The translations under genes were made by a program, and so were the position numbers. This document shows positions 1-7,487 of a stretch of 64,000 nucleotides of DNA, piece by piece. This DNA comes from Amycolatopsis umgeniensis (lineage in GTDB: Bacteria; Actinomycetota; Actinomycetes; Mycobacteriales; Pseudonocardiaceae), in NCBI RefSeq assembly GCF_014205155.1, contig NZ_JACHMX010000001.1, forward strand, positions 6,572,001 to 6,636,000, read 5' to 3'. Numbering within the stretch: position 1 is the first letter of the stretch; every line of letters begins with the position of its first letter. Under the pieces are notes generated by a model. The model was not told where the DNA came from. It did not search any database and was given only the letters and a program-made list of their open reading frames with translations.

Positions 1-821
1 CGGCCGAGCAGGTCCATCGCGTCGGCGGTGACCATGGACCGGAAGTAGGCGGCGGAGACGTACAGGTCGGCGGTGGCGTTCGCGCCGCTCGCGAGGAGCA
101 TGTTCTCCTCCATCAGCGGGCTGAACCTGATCAGCCGGTCGCTGAGCCCGTGCGCGGCGAAGGCGCGGTTGAAGCGCACCGCGTCCTGCCCGACCAGCAA
201 CATGAGCACACCGTCGCTTGTGGACTGTTCGACCGAACGGACCACTGTGGACATATCGCCCGCGCCGAGCCCGACGAACGCCTCGCCGGTGATGCGCAGG
301 CCGAGATCCTTGGCGTAGTGCCGGATCGCCCGCGTCGTCCGGTGCGGCCAGACGTAGTCGTCGCCGACGACGAACCAGCGCCGGGCGCCGAGGTGGTCGC
401 GCAGCCAGCGCAGGGCCGGCTCGATCTGGCAGCGCGGTGTTTCGCCCGTGCAGAAGATGCCCGAGCGGCGCTCGCCGCCTTCGTAGAGCGAGGTGTACAC
501 GTACGGCACCCTGTCGGCCACGACCGGCGCGAGAGCGTGCCGGACCGAAGAGATGTGCCACCCGCTCACCGCGTCGACCTGTCCGCTCTCGACGAGGCGT
601 CGCAGGTCTCCGGCTACTTGCCTGGGGCTGCCGCCGCCGTCGACGACTTCGGCCTCGACCTGTCTGCCGAGGATGCCGCCGGATTCGTTGAGCTCGTGGA
701 CGGCCAGCTCCGTGATCGCCTCGCAGGACGGGCCGAACAGCCCGGCGGGCCCCTGCAACGGGACCACCATGGCCACGCGCCAGGTGTCGTCGCGGGTCCG
801 CGTGGCGAGGCGTGGGGGCAT
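1..821 (-). CDS. ABC-type substrate-binding protein, AmiC/UrtA-like (3' end cut by window)
   Basis: I read about 273 codons without a stop from an ATG at 821-819 down to the window edge, so the C-terminus is missing. The product starts MPPRLATRTRDD and continues into VAMVVPLQGPAGLFGPSC, then an AVHELNESGGILGRQVE stretch and FVVGDDYVWPHRTTRAIR. These are hallmarks of the periplasmic-binding-protein type 1 fold used for branched-chain amino acids, amides and urea (AmiC, UrtA, FmdD). No signal peptide or lipobox is seen at the N-terminus, so it may be a cytoplasmic AmiC-like ligand sensor rather than an exported binding protein. It is divergent from a MarR gene 87 bp away, which probably controls it. 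The ligand cannot be told from sequence. Confidence 0.85.
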   Translation of the reverse strand, partial: MPPRLATRTRDDTWRVAMVVPLQGPAGLFGPSCEAITELAVHELNESGGILGRQVEAEVVDGGGSPRQVAGDLRRLVESGQVDAVSGWHISSVRHALAPVVADRVPYVYTSLYEGGERRSGIFCTGETPRCQIEPALRWLRDHLGARRWFVVGDDYVWPHRTTRAIRHYAKDLGLRITGEAFVGLGAGDMSTVVRSVEQSTSDGVLMLLVGQDAVRFNRAFAAHGLSDRLIRFSPLMEENMLLASGANATADLYVSAAYFRSMVTADAMDLLG

Positions 822-908
822 GGCGCTCCGTGCGGTGGCCCGGTAAGGTCAAAGTGCTTTCACCTGGAAGTATTGCGAGGGTGTCCGGTTTTGGCAAGGG
901 GACGGAAT

Positions 909-1319
909 ATGGGCACACGAGGCGTCGCGACGGCCGGGTTGTCGCTCACCGGCTCGCTCACCCGTGCCGCCAGGGCCGTCGCCACCAGGGTCGAGCAGGT
1001 GCTCGCCAAGGAAGGTCTCACCCTGGACCAGTGGCTGGTGCTGGACGCGTTGAGCGGCAAGGACGGCCTCGCCATGGCCGACCTCGCCGACCGGACGCTG
1101 ACCACCGGGCCGACCCTGACCAGGGTGGTCGACAAACTGGTGACCACCGCGCAGGCCTATCGCGAGGTCGACGCCGCCGACAGGCGCCGCGTGCTCGTCC
1201 ACCTCAGCGCCCGCGGCCGGGCGACGTACCGGCGCGTGGCCGCGAAGGTGTCGGAAGTGGAGGCGGGGCTCGCCGTGCCGGACGAGCTGCTCGCGGCGTT
1301 GCGGGGCCTCGGCGGCTGA
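909..1319 (+). CDS. MarR family transcriptional regulator
   Basis: This 136-residue protein has a winged-helix core: the helix-turn-helix is around residues 55-80 (GLAMADLADRTLTTGPTLTR), followed by the wing with the DAADRRRVLVHLSARGR signature typical of MarR (D-x-R-R-x-x-x-x-L-T/S-x-x-G). The ATG at 909 is chosen because the MarR-like sequence begins there; upstream in-frame codons would run through the divergent promoter region. It probably regulates the divergent substrate-binding protein and/or itself. The effector is unknown. Confidence 0.85.
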   Translation: MGTRGVATAGLSLTGSLTRAARAVATRVEQVLAKEGLTLDQWLVLDALSGKDGLAMADLADRTLTTGPTLTRVVDKLVTTAQAYREVDAADRRRVLVHLSARGRATYRRVAAKVSEVEAGLAVPDELLAALRGLGG

Positions 1320-1322
1320 AAG

Positions 1323-1976
1323 TCAGGCGTGCGGCGGGTACGGCATCGGCGGGACCGGTGGCTTCGCCTTGGTCGCCGCGACGATGCCGAGGATTCCGGC
1401 GACGACGAGTGCGACGAACACGAACAGCGTGGCCACCACGAACACCACGCGGAAGCCGGTGGCGTCCGAGAGCAGCCCACCAAGGACCGGCGCGAGCGCC
1501 AGGGCGAGGACACCGAGGCCCGCCGTGATCCCGGCCGCGGCGCCGCGGCCGGCCTGGAGCCGCCGGATCAGGGCGATCGTCACCCCGAGGACGGCACCCG
1601 CGCCGAGCCCGGTGAGCACCCGGCCGACCAGGAGCAGGCCGATGTTGGGGACGAAGGCGATCAGCACCACGCCGAGGAGCATCGAGAAGATCGCCGGCAC
1701 GGTCACCGCCGTCGGGAAGCGTGCGCCGAGAAGCAGCCCTGCCGGGAAGGCGATCGCGGCCGCGACGAGGTACGAGACGAGGCCGTTCAGCAGCAGGGAC
1801 TGGCTGGACATGCCCAGATCGAGCTGAAGGGCCGACTCGCCGTCGAAGCGGTAGATCACGGTGACCAGGAAAAGGCCGATGAGCGCAGCGAAGGCGGGGC
1901 CGATGACCAGCCACCAGGGAGACCCGGCGGTCGGCTGCGGGGCACGCTGTGTCGAGGGCGGCACGTACATGCGCAC
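1323..1976 (-). CDS. Half-size MFS-like membrane protein (six TM segments)
   Basis: The 217-residue product has a short cytoplasmic head, then about six hydrophobic segments. The RVLTGLGAGAVLGVTIALI segment resembles the TM4 region of major facilitator transporters, and the APVLGGLLSDATGFRVVFVV segment resembles the MFS motif between TM5 and TM6. A full MFS carrier has 12 or 14 TM segments of about 400 residues, so this is only the N-terminal half. The C-terminus (KAKPPVPPMPYPPHA) is proline rich and ends cleanly, so I see no frameshift remnant of a second half. It could work as a dimer or be a truncated gene that has persisted. It ends 3 bp after the convergent MarR stop. Confidence 0.7.
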   Translation of the reverse strand: MRMYVPPSTQRAPQPTAGSPWWLVIGPAFAALIGLFLVTVIYRFDGESALQLDLGMSSQSLLLNGLVSYLVAAAIAFPAGLLLGARFPTAVTVPAIFSMLLGVVLIAFVPNIGLLLVGRVLTGLGAGAVLGVTIALIRRLQAGRGAAAGITAGLGVLALALAPVLGGLLSDATGFRVVFVVATLFVFVALVVAGILGIVAATKAKPPVPPMPYPPHA

Positions 1977-2355
1977 AACCTATAGCGCCCCGACGTGCCT
2001 GCGGACCGGTTCGCCGAGAGTACTCGGCCTGCCTGTCACAGGGCTTCGTCTGGGAGTCCTTGCGCTCCTCCTCTCCTTGGATTTTCTCGGTCTTGGTCCA
2101 GTCGGCGTAACGAGGCGATGTCCGCCTCCCCGCAAGACCTGATGGGAACGTGACAACGCGAAGCCGCGCAGCTCGGACGTGATCTTTCCGACAGGGCCCG
2201 CGCACCAGGGAAACGCCGATGTATCGGGGAAAGTTGACAAACTGCCGCGTCGAAAGGTGAACGAGCGGCGACTCGGGCTCGAAAAGCGACAGCCCGGGTC
2301 TTGATGGCCCCGCCGCGAAGCGCGTTTGCGCCTCGCGGCAGGACCGTCTGCGACG
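1977..2355. other. Intergenic region, no gene seen
   Basis: About 380 bases between the half-MFS gene start and tRNA-Arg. No frame has convincing codon bias or a recognisable product. It must hold the promoter of the half-MFS gene. The only clear structure is the hairpin at 2313-2338 listed separately. Confidence 0.5.
2313..2338 (-). terminator. Hairpin downstream of tRNA-Arg
   Basis: Arms at 2313-2323 and 2328-2338 pair over 11 positions with one mismatch around a four-base loop. It lies 18 bases past the tRNA 3' end on the minus strand and may end its transcript. No T-tract follows, as is common in actinomycetes. Confidence 0.45.
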
Positions 2356-2429
2356 TGCCCCCGGCAGGACTTGAACCTGCGACCTAGAGATTAGAAGGCT
2401 CTTGCTCTATCCAGCTGAGCTACGAGGGC
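2356..2429 (-). tRNA. tRNA-Arg (anticodon TCT)
   Basis: On the minus strand the seven-base acceptor arms (5' GCCCTCG, 3' CGGGGGC) pair with one G-T. The D arm has GTAGCTCAGCTGGATAGAGC, the anticodon loop reads CTTCTAA (anticodon TCT), and the T arm has GCAGGTTCAAGTCCTGC. CCA is not encoded. TCT reads the rare AGA/AGG arginine codons in high-GC genomes. Confidence 0.95.
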
Positions 2430-2542
2430 CGACGTCGGCGACGTTGGGTGTCGCCCAGCATCGGCAGCTTAGCCGTCGCCAACCTGTCGATCGTTCGACA
2501 CCGCCAGATCGTTTCAGGTCGAGCCCACCGTTTTTTGGAACA

Positions 2543-2609
2543 CCCGTGAGCGCGTCACGACGCGGGGTGACGCGCTCACGGGCCGGGGCCGCTTCGGGGG
2601 AGCGGCCCC
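2543..2609. terminator. Two consecutive strong hairpins
   Basis: A perfect 16-bp stem (2543-2558 with 2567-2582, eight-base loop) is followed two bases later by a perfect 9-bp stem (2585-2593 with 2601-2609). They sit downstream of the I36 inhibitor gene (minus strand) and upstream of tRNA-Arg, so they probably end the inhibitor transcript. No T-run follows on the minus strand. Confidence 0.65.
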
Positions 2610-2671
2610 TGGGTTCGCGCAGGTCGCGAGTCGACTCCTCTGCCAGCGACCGGCACGAACCGCCGGGGTGG

Positions 2672-3061
2672 TCAGTCCCAGATCTTGAGGGCGCGGATCA
2701 CGAACGGTCCCTGGGGTACGTAGGTGCCGCCACCCGGATAGGTGATGAAATCTCCCTCCGTGGTGCACTCCTCGCTCTGATAAATCGTGACGTCCCGGCT
2801 CAGCCGGTTCACGAACGAATGCCCGTCGAAGCCTTCGGGCAGGGGAATGCATTCCTCGGGATTGGAGGTGCGCAGGTCGAATTTGTGCGCCGTGCCACCG
2901 AACGATTCTTCGCCGTACACGCAGAACTCGCCCTTCTGACAGACGGGTGCGGGCGGGACGGAGGTGGCGCTCGCGACCCCGGCACTGGTCAGCAGGCCGA
3001 ACACGGCCAGCAGGAGGACATGCGGGAGGCGTGCGCGCAGGTTCGTCAAACGTCGTTGCAT
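2672..3061 (-). CDS. Secreted peptidase inhibitor family I36-like protein
   Basis: The ATG at 3061 gives 129 residues with a classic signal peptide: basic start (MQRRLTNLRARLP), hydrophobic core HVLLLAVFGLLTSAGVA, then cleavage near SAT. An in-frame ATG 20 codons upstream is less likely because the GGGGGAG ribosome site lies just before 3061. The mature part has the CQKGEFCVYGEESFGGTAHK pattern of family I36 (Streptomyces metalloproteinase-inhibitor-like, beta/gamma-crystallin fold) and four cysteines, enough for two disulphides. It is probably an extracellular protease inhibitor. The target is unknown, and many I36 members have not been tested. Confidence 0.8.
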   Translation of the reverse strand: MQRRLTNLRARLPHVLLLAVFGLLTSAGVASATSVPPAPVCQKGEFCVYGEESFGGTAHKFDLRTSNPEECIPLPEGFDGHSFVNRLSRDVTIYQSEECTTEGDFITYPGGGTYVPQGPFVIRALKIWD

Positions 3062-3202
3062 GGCTGGGTTCTCCCCCGTGAATCGGCGGCTCGATCGCCG
3101 CCGGTGAATGTGTGATTCCACGATGACCCGAGAGGAAGGCTTTGTCAGCCCGCATTTCTACTTCTGTGGATGAGTAGTTGTGCGCCGCCTGATCGGGGCG
3201 AG

Positions 3203-3211
3203 TTGTCCACA
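3203..3211 (+). promoter_or_regulatory. DnaA-box match
   Basis: TTGTCCACA is an exact match to the actinobacterial DnaA-box consensus. It stands alone between the I36 and LacI genes. A single 9-mer can occur by chance, so its role is uncertain; two more boxes occur at 9656 and 9686. Confidence 0.4.
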
Positions 3212-3249
3212 TATCACCGGGACCGCCTTGTGCTCGACGGAATCGGCTG

Positions 3250-4329
3250 CTAAACGCGCGCGGTGGACTCCCGCACGACCAGTTCGGCGGGCAACTCGGC
3301 GGGAGCGGGTGTCTTCTCCCCGCGCAGCAGGCCCAGTACCAGGTCGCCGGCCGCCCGCCCCTTGGCGGCGAGATCCTGCCGGACCGTCGTCAGCGGTGGT
3401 TCGGACCACCGGGCGGGCGGGATGTCGTCGAAGCCCACGACGGAAAGATCACCCGGGACGGACAGCCCGAGGTGCCTCGCCGCCGAAATCGCCGCCAGCG
3501 CCAGCAGATCCGACATGCACAACAACGCCGTCGGCCGCGGATGCCGGTCGAGCAGGCCGAACGCGCTCGGGAGCGCGCCCTCGACCGAGAGCCCGGACGC
3601 CTCCCAGATCGGCACGTCCGCCGCCGGGACACCCGCCTCGGCCAGCGTCTCCAGGTAACCGGCCATCCGCTCGCGGTTGTCGTGGAACCTGCTGTTCCCG
3701 GCCTCCGCCACGCTCAGTTCGCCGCCACGCGGCGCCGAGAGGCATTGCGCCGAGAAGATCCCGATCCGCCGGTGCCCGAGCTCCAGCAGGTGCCGCGCCG
3801 CCGCGGCCGCCCCCGCCCGGTCCGCCACGCCGATCCTGGCCGAACCGCGGATATGCGGCTGGTCGATCACCACCAGCGGCAGACCCCGATCGCGGACCGC
3901 GTTCAGCGCCGGCGCCCCGTCCGCCAGCGAATACGCCACGGCGATGTCAGCCTGTGCGGTCAGGATCCGCTCCGCGCGCGGGCCGCCGCTCTCGCCGTCG
4001 CCGGGCAGCAGCAGGAGGGCGTGGCCCTCGGGGTCGACGACCGTTGAGAGCGCGTCGAGGGTGACCGACAGCGCGGGATCCGAGAAGGCCGTCGAAAGAT
4101 TCGTGTCGAGCAGGACGGCGATCGCGCCGGTGCGGCTGGTGGCGAGGCTGCGCGCAGTCGGGTTCGGCCCCGCGTACCCGATTTTCTTGGCCGCTCGCAG
4201 CACCTCTTCCCGAAGCCGGGCGGACAGCTGATCGGGCCGGTTGTAGGCGTTGGACACGGTCGCGCGCGACACCCCGACGGCGTCGGCGACATCGTCCAAC
4301 GTCGGCCGTCGCCGTCGCGTGCTGGTCAC
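3250..4329 (-). CDS. LacI family transcriptional regulator
   Basis: The 359-residue protein has a LacI helix-turn-helix at residues 9-35 (TLDDVADAVGVSRATVSNAY) with the conserved hinge region, then the periplasmic-binding-like ligand and dimer domain from about residue 60 (GAIAVLLDTNLSTAFSD) to the end, including VVGFDDIPPARWSEPPLTTV, a strong family signature. It is divergent from an MFS transporter gene at 4421, and a palindromic operator at 4367-4380 lies between them. The natural inference is that it represses the transporter and itself. The inducer is unknown; the transporter is not an obvious sugar importer. Confidence 0.92.
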   Translation of the reverse strand: MTSTRRRRPTLDDVADAVGVSRATVSNAYNRPDQLSARLREEVLRAAKKIGYAGPNPTARSLATSRTGAIAVLLDTNLSTAFSDPALSVTLDALSTVVDPEGHALLLLPGDGESGGPRAERILTAQADIAVAYSLADGAPALNAVRDRGLPLVVIDQPHIRGSARIGVADRAGAAAAARHLLELGHRRIGIFSAQCLSAPRGGELSVAEAGNSRFHDNRERMAGYLETLAEAGVPAADVPIWEASGLSVEGALPSAFGLLDRHPRPTALLCMSDLLALAAISAARHLGLSVPGDLSVVGFDDIPPARWSEPPLTTVRQDLAAKGRAAGDLVLGLLRGEKTPAPAELPAELVVRESTARV

Positions 4330-4366
4330 CGCCGCAGTCTAGTCCCGGGCGGGACCAGTGGACTTT

Positions 4367-4380
4367 CTGAAGCGCTTAAG
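4367..4380. promoter_or_regulatory. Palindromic LacI-type operator
   Basis: CTGAAGCGCTTAAG is a 14-bp inverted repeat with one mismatched pair around the perfect core AAGCGCTT. Central CG with flanking half sites of this kind is typical of LacI/GalR operators. It lies between the divergent LacI and MFS genes, 41 bp before the MFS start. Confidence 0.7.
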
Positions 4381-4420
4381 TCATTCTGGGGGAACAGGAA
4401 TCGGAAGGAGACTTGGGCAT

Positions 4421-5599
4421 ATGCGTGACCGTACGGCCGTTTTCGTCGTGTTCGCGCTCAACGGGGCCGCGCTCGGCTCCTGGGCGCCGCGGACTCCGGC
4501 GTTGTCGGAAAGGGTGAACGCCTCACCGGGTGTTTTCGGCCTTGCCCTGCTGGGGGCCAGTGTCGGCATGCTGATCGCGGCGTCGGTTTCGGGACGGCTG
4601 ATCGAGCGCCACGGTGCCCGTGCGGTGGTCGCGGGCAGCACGATCATCGCCTGTGCCGCGCTGCCGATGATCGGCTTCTCGACGTCGGTCGTCCTGCTCG
4701 CGGGGGCGTTGTTCGTCCTCGGGGCGAGCGTCGGCGCGCTGGACGTCGCGATGAACGTCGCGGGTGTCGAGGTGGAGCGCCGTTCCGGGCGGGCCATCAT
4801 GCCGATCCTGCACGCCGGGTTCAGCTTCGGCGCGCTGGCGGGCTCCGTCGCCGCCGGATTCGCCGCTTCGCACCACTGGTCACCGGGACGGCACCTCACC
4901 GTCGCCGCGTTGGCCGCGCTGGTCGTGCTCGCCTTCGTCATCGTGGCCGTGCCCGGCGCGCGGCCCACGCACACCGGGCCCGTCGAGAAGCCCCGCGTGC
5001 CCCCGATCAAGCGTCCTGCCCTCTGGTTGCTGGCCGCCATCGCGTTGTTCTCGGCGATCGCGGAGGGCGCGAGTTCGGACTGGTCCGCCTTGCTGATGAC
5101 GTCCGTGCACGGGGTCGGCGACGGCGCCGCGGCGTTCGCCTACTCCGGGTTCGCCCTGGCCATGGCACTCGCCAGGCTCGCGGGCGCGTGGCTTCAGAAC
5201 CGCTTCGGCGCCACTCGCGCGTTGGCGGTGGGCGCGGGGATCGCCGCGGCGGGGCTCGTGCTCGCCGCGCTGGCCCGCGTGCCGGTGTTCGGGTTCGTCG
5301 GCTTCGCGCTGGCGGGCGCCGGGCTGGCCGCGGCCTTCCCGATAGCGTTGAGCCTCGCGGGGGCGTCGGGCAAACGCGCCGACGGCACCGGAGGCGAGCG
5401 GGAACTGGCCTTCGTCACCGCGATCGCCTACACCGGCTTCCTCGCCGGACCGCCCCTGATCGGCGGAATCGCGCAGGTGACGTCGCTTTCGGTGTCGTTC
5501 CTGTTCGTCGGCTTGACCGCCGCGCTGATCGTGCCGTCCGCGCTGGCCGCGGCGCGGGCGCGGAAACGGGAGGAGGTCTCCGAACCCGTCGCCCGTTGA
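4421..5599 (+). CDS. MFS transporter
   Basis: The ATG at 4421 gives 392 residues and has a GGAAGGAG ribosome site 11 bases before it. About 12 hydrophobic segments are visible. The start (AVFVVFALNGAALGSWAPR) and the EGASSDWSALLMTSVHG segment are typical of the YbjJ/FucP-like branch of MFS proteins. The gene is divergent from a LacI repressor and has an operator in its promoter region, so expression is probably substrate induced. The substrate could be a sugar, but I cannot say. It is a single-gene unit: the next gene begins 97 bp later with its own ribosome site. Confidence 0.88.
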   Translation: MRDRTAVFVVFALNGAALGSWAPRTPALSERVNASPGVFGLALLGASVGMLIAASVSGRLIERHGARAVVAGSTIIACAALPMIGFSTSVVLLAGALFVLGASVGALDVAMNVAGVEVERRSGRAIMPILHAGFSFGALAGSVAAGFAASHHWSPGRHLTVAALAALVVLAFVIVAVPGARPTHTGPVEKPRVPPIKRPALWLLAAIALFSAIAEGASSDWSALLMTSVHGVGDGAAAFAYSGFALAMALARLAGAWLQNRFGATRALAVGAGIAAAGLVLAALARVPVFGFVGFALAGAGLAAAFPIALSLAGASGKRADGTGGERELAFVTAIAYTGFLAGPPLIGGIAQVTSLSVSFLFVGLTAALIVPSALAAARARKREEVSEPVAR

Positions 5600-5696
5600 C
5601 ATCCTCGCCGCGACGCGGGCAAGCTGATTGCTCGTAAACTGAAATGAATGCGACTCGTTCGCTGTTTCAGGATGGCTGATCCGGGGGAGGAGCGGC

Positions 5697-6833
5697 GTGA
5701 GGGTGCTGATGCTCGAGGGCGGGATCCCGGACCGGCTGGTGCGGACCACGTTGCCCCGGCTCGTCCTGGTCCCGGTGGTGTTCCGGCTGGCGATGCTGGT
5801 GCAGGCGCTGTGGGCGGCAGGTTTCAGCGGACCGTCGGTGCTGTGGACGTTCGCGGTGCTGCACCTGGTGCCGAACGTCGCCGAAGCGATCTGGGTCCTC
5901 CGCGGGTCTCCCGCCGGTACGCGGCTGGTGCCGGTGGCCGACGCCGGGTTCACGGCGCTCGTGACCCTGGGAGCCGCGCTGCCCGCGCAGGACCTCACGA
6001 TCACGTCGATCACCTGGACCCATCTGATGGGGACGGTGATGCTCTGGACCCTGCTGCGCGGCGCGCTGGCGGGAGCGCTGGTCGTCGGAGGCGGGGTGGT
6101 GCTGCACTCCGTGCTGGACCCGGCTTCCTCGCTCGGTCTCTTCCTCACTCTCGCGACGGCGCTGGTGGCGTCACTCGCTGTCGTGGGCCTGGTCGGCGCG
6201 TCGATGCGGTTCGCGCTCGGGTTCGGGGAGCAGCAAGGCCGGGCGGCGGAACGCGAACGGCACCGCCGCGACGTCCACGACACCGTCCTGCAGGTGATGG
6301 AGTCGTTCGCCATCCCCGCGCCCGCCGACGAACTCGACCCGGCGGCGAGCCTCGACCGGGTCCGCCGCACCGCTCGCGCCCAGGCGATGCGCCTCCGGAT
6401 CAGCCTCGAGCACGAACCGGCCGGACCCGTCGGACTTCACCAGCGTCTCCGCCTGCTCGCCGCCGAGATGGCCGCTGAGGGCCTGCGCGCCGAGGTCGTC
6501 GTCCAGGACGACTGCGGTCCGGAGCTCCCGGAGGAGACGGCCATGGCGCTGCACGACGCGGCCAGGGAGGCCTTGCGCAACACGCTCAAGCACTCGGGGA
6601 CGAGGCGGGCCGTCGTCAGCGTCGAAGGGATCGGCGGCGGGATCTCCCTGACGGTGCGCGATCACGGCGCCGGATTCGACGTCGGCGACCGGCGGCGCGG
6701 ATTCGGCCTCGAGAACTCGATCATCGCGCGGATGGCGGAAGTCGGCGGTTTCGCGCGGATCGAATCCAGCCCGGGACTGGGGACGAGGGTGGTGCTCCTC
6801 GCTCCGTCAGTCCTGAGTCTCCCCGTCGGGTGA
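5697..6833 (+). CDS. Orphan sensor histidine kinase (NarL-partner type)
   Basis: The GTG at 5697 follows a GGGGGAGG ribosome site and gives 378 residues. Five hydrophobic segments fill residues 20-175. The dimerisation box is ERHRRDVHDTVLQV with phospho-accepting His194, the H-D-x-x-x-Q form of HisKA_3 kinases that pair with NarL/LuxR response regulators. The ATPase part has an N-box (DAAREALRNTLKHS) and G-boxes (DHGAGFD, GFGLENSI). No response regulator gene is adjacent on either side, so the partner is elsewhere or the kinase works differently. The 3' end overlaps the convergent phosphatase gene by 27 bp. Confidence 0.88.
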   Translation: MRVLMLEGGIPDRLVRTTLPRLVLVPVVFRLAMLVQALWAAGFSGPSVLWTFAVLHLVPNVAEAIWVLRGSPAGTRLVPVADAGFTALVTLGAALPAQDLTITSITWTHLMGTVMLWTLLRGALAGALVVGGGVVLHSVLDPASSLGLFLTLATALVASLAVVGLVGASMRFALGFGEQQGRAAERERHRRDVHDTVLQVMESFAIPAPADELDPAASLDRVRRTARAQAMRLRISLEHEPAGPVGLHQRLRLLAAEMAAEGLRAEVVVQDDCGPELPEETAMALHDAAREALRNTLKHSGTRRAVVSVEGIGGGISLTVRDHGAGFDVGDRRRGFGLENSIIARMAEVGGFARIESSPGLGTRVVLLAPSVLSLPVG

Positions 6834-7445
6834 GTCCCGCCATTGGCGGAACGGGCGGTCCAGCGTCCACTTGTCGCCCGCGCGTTCGACGACGCGATAT
6901 TCGCAGGTCGTGGGATTGGACAGGGACTCGAACAGCTCGATGCTCCAGCCGAAGAGCCGGCGGCACAGCAACCGGATGGTCAGGCCGTGCGAGACGACCA
7001 GCACGGTCTTAGGGTGATTTTCGCCGCAGGCCGCCAGTTCGCTGAGGAACGCCGCGACCCGGTCGTCGACGTCCGCCCCGGACTCGCCGAACGGGAGCCG
7101 GTAGAAGAAGTGCCCGAATTCGTGGCGGCGTTGCTTCTGGACCTCCTGTTCCAGCGGGTCCTGGAGGTTGCCCCAGTCCTGTTCCCGCAACCTCGGCTCC
7201 GGCACGATCCGCTCGCAGGAACTACGGATGTCCAGTAGCCGCAACGTTTCCCGCGTCCGCAGATACGGGCTGACGTAGACCGCCGGCCGCTCCCCGTCGA
7301 GGAGTTCCTCGATCTCCGGGCCCGCCAGCCTCGCCTGTTCGCGGCCCGCGTCGGTGAGCGGGAGGGCGTGGTCGGGAATCCGGGTGTAGGCGAGTTCGTC
7401 GACGTTGCCGAGCGACTCGGCATGCCTCAGCAGGATGATCCGCAC
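6807..7445 (-). CDS. Histidine phosphatase family protein
   Basis: The 212-residue protein begins MRIILLRHAESLGN, the RHG catalytic motif with the phospho-accepting histidine at residue 8. It continues with LTDAGREQARLAG and VVSHGLTIRLLCRRLFG, which carries the second catalytic histidine. This is the phosphoglycerate-mutase-like histidine phosphatase superfamily. Such proteins act on sugar phosphates, nucleotides or other small substrates; nothing here tells which. It is convergent with and overlaps the kinase gene, and it is divergent from the CopD-CtaG gene 42 bp away. Confidence 0.88.
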   Translation of the reverse strand: MRIILLRHAESLGNVDELAYTRIPDHALPLTDAGREQARLAGPEIEELLDGERPAVYVSPYLRTRETLRLLDIRSSCERIVPEPRLREQDWGNLQDPLEQEVQKQRRHEFGHFFYRLPFGESGADVDDRVAAFLSELAACGENHPKTVLVVSHGLTIRLLCRRLFGWSIELFESLSNPTTCEYRVVERAGDKWTLDRPFRQWRDSPDGETQD

Positions 7446-7487
7446 GCCGCCATCTTGCCCCTTTCGCGTCCGGCATACCCTCGTGAC

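Noticed and set aside
1204..2205. Long minus-strand frame of 333 codons over the MarR and half-MFS genes
   Set aside because: Arg-rich shadow with no domain; it conflicts with the two real genes.
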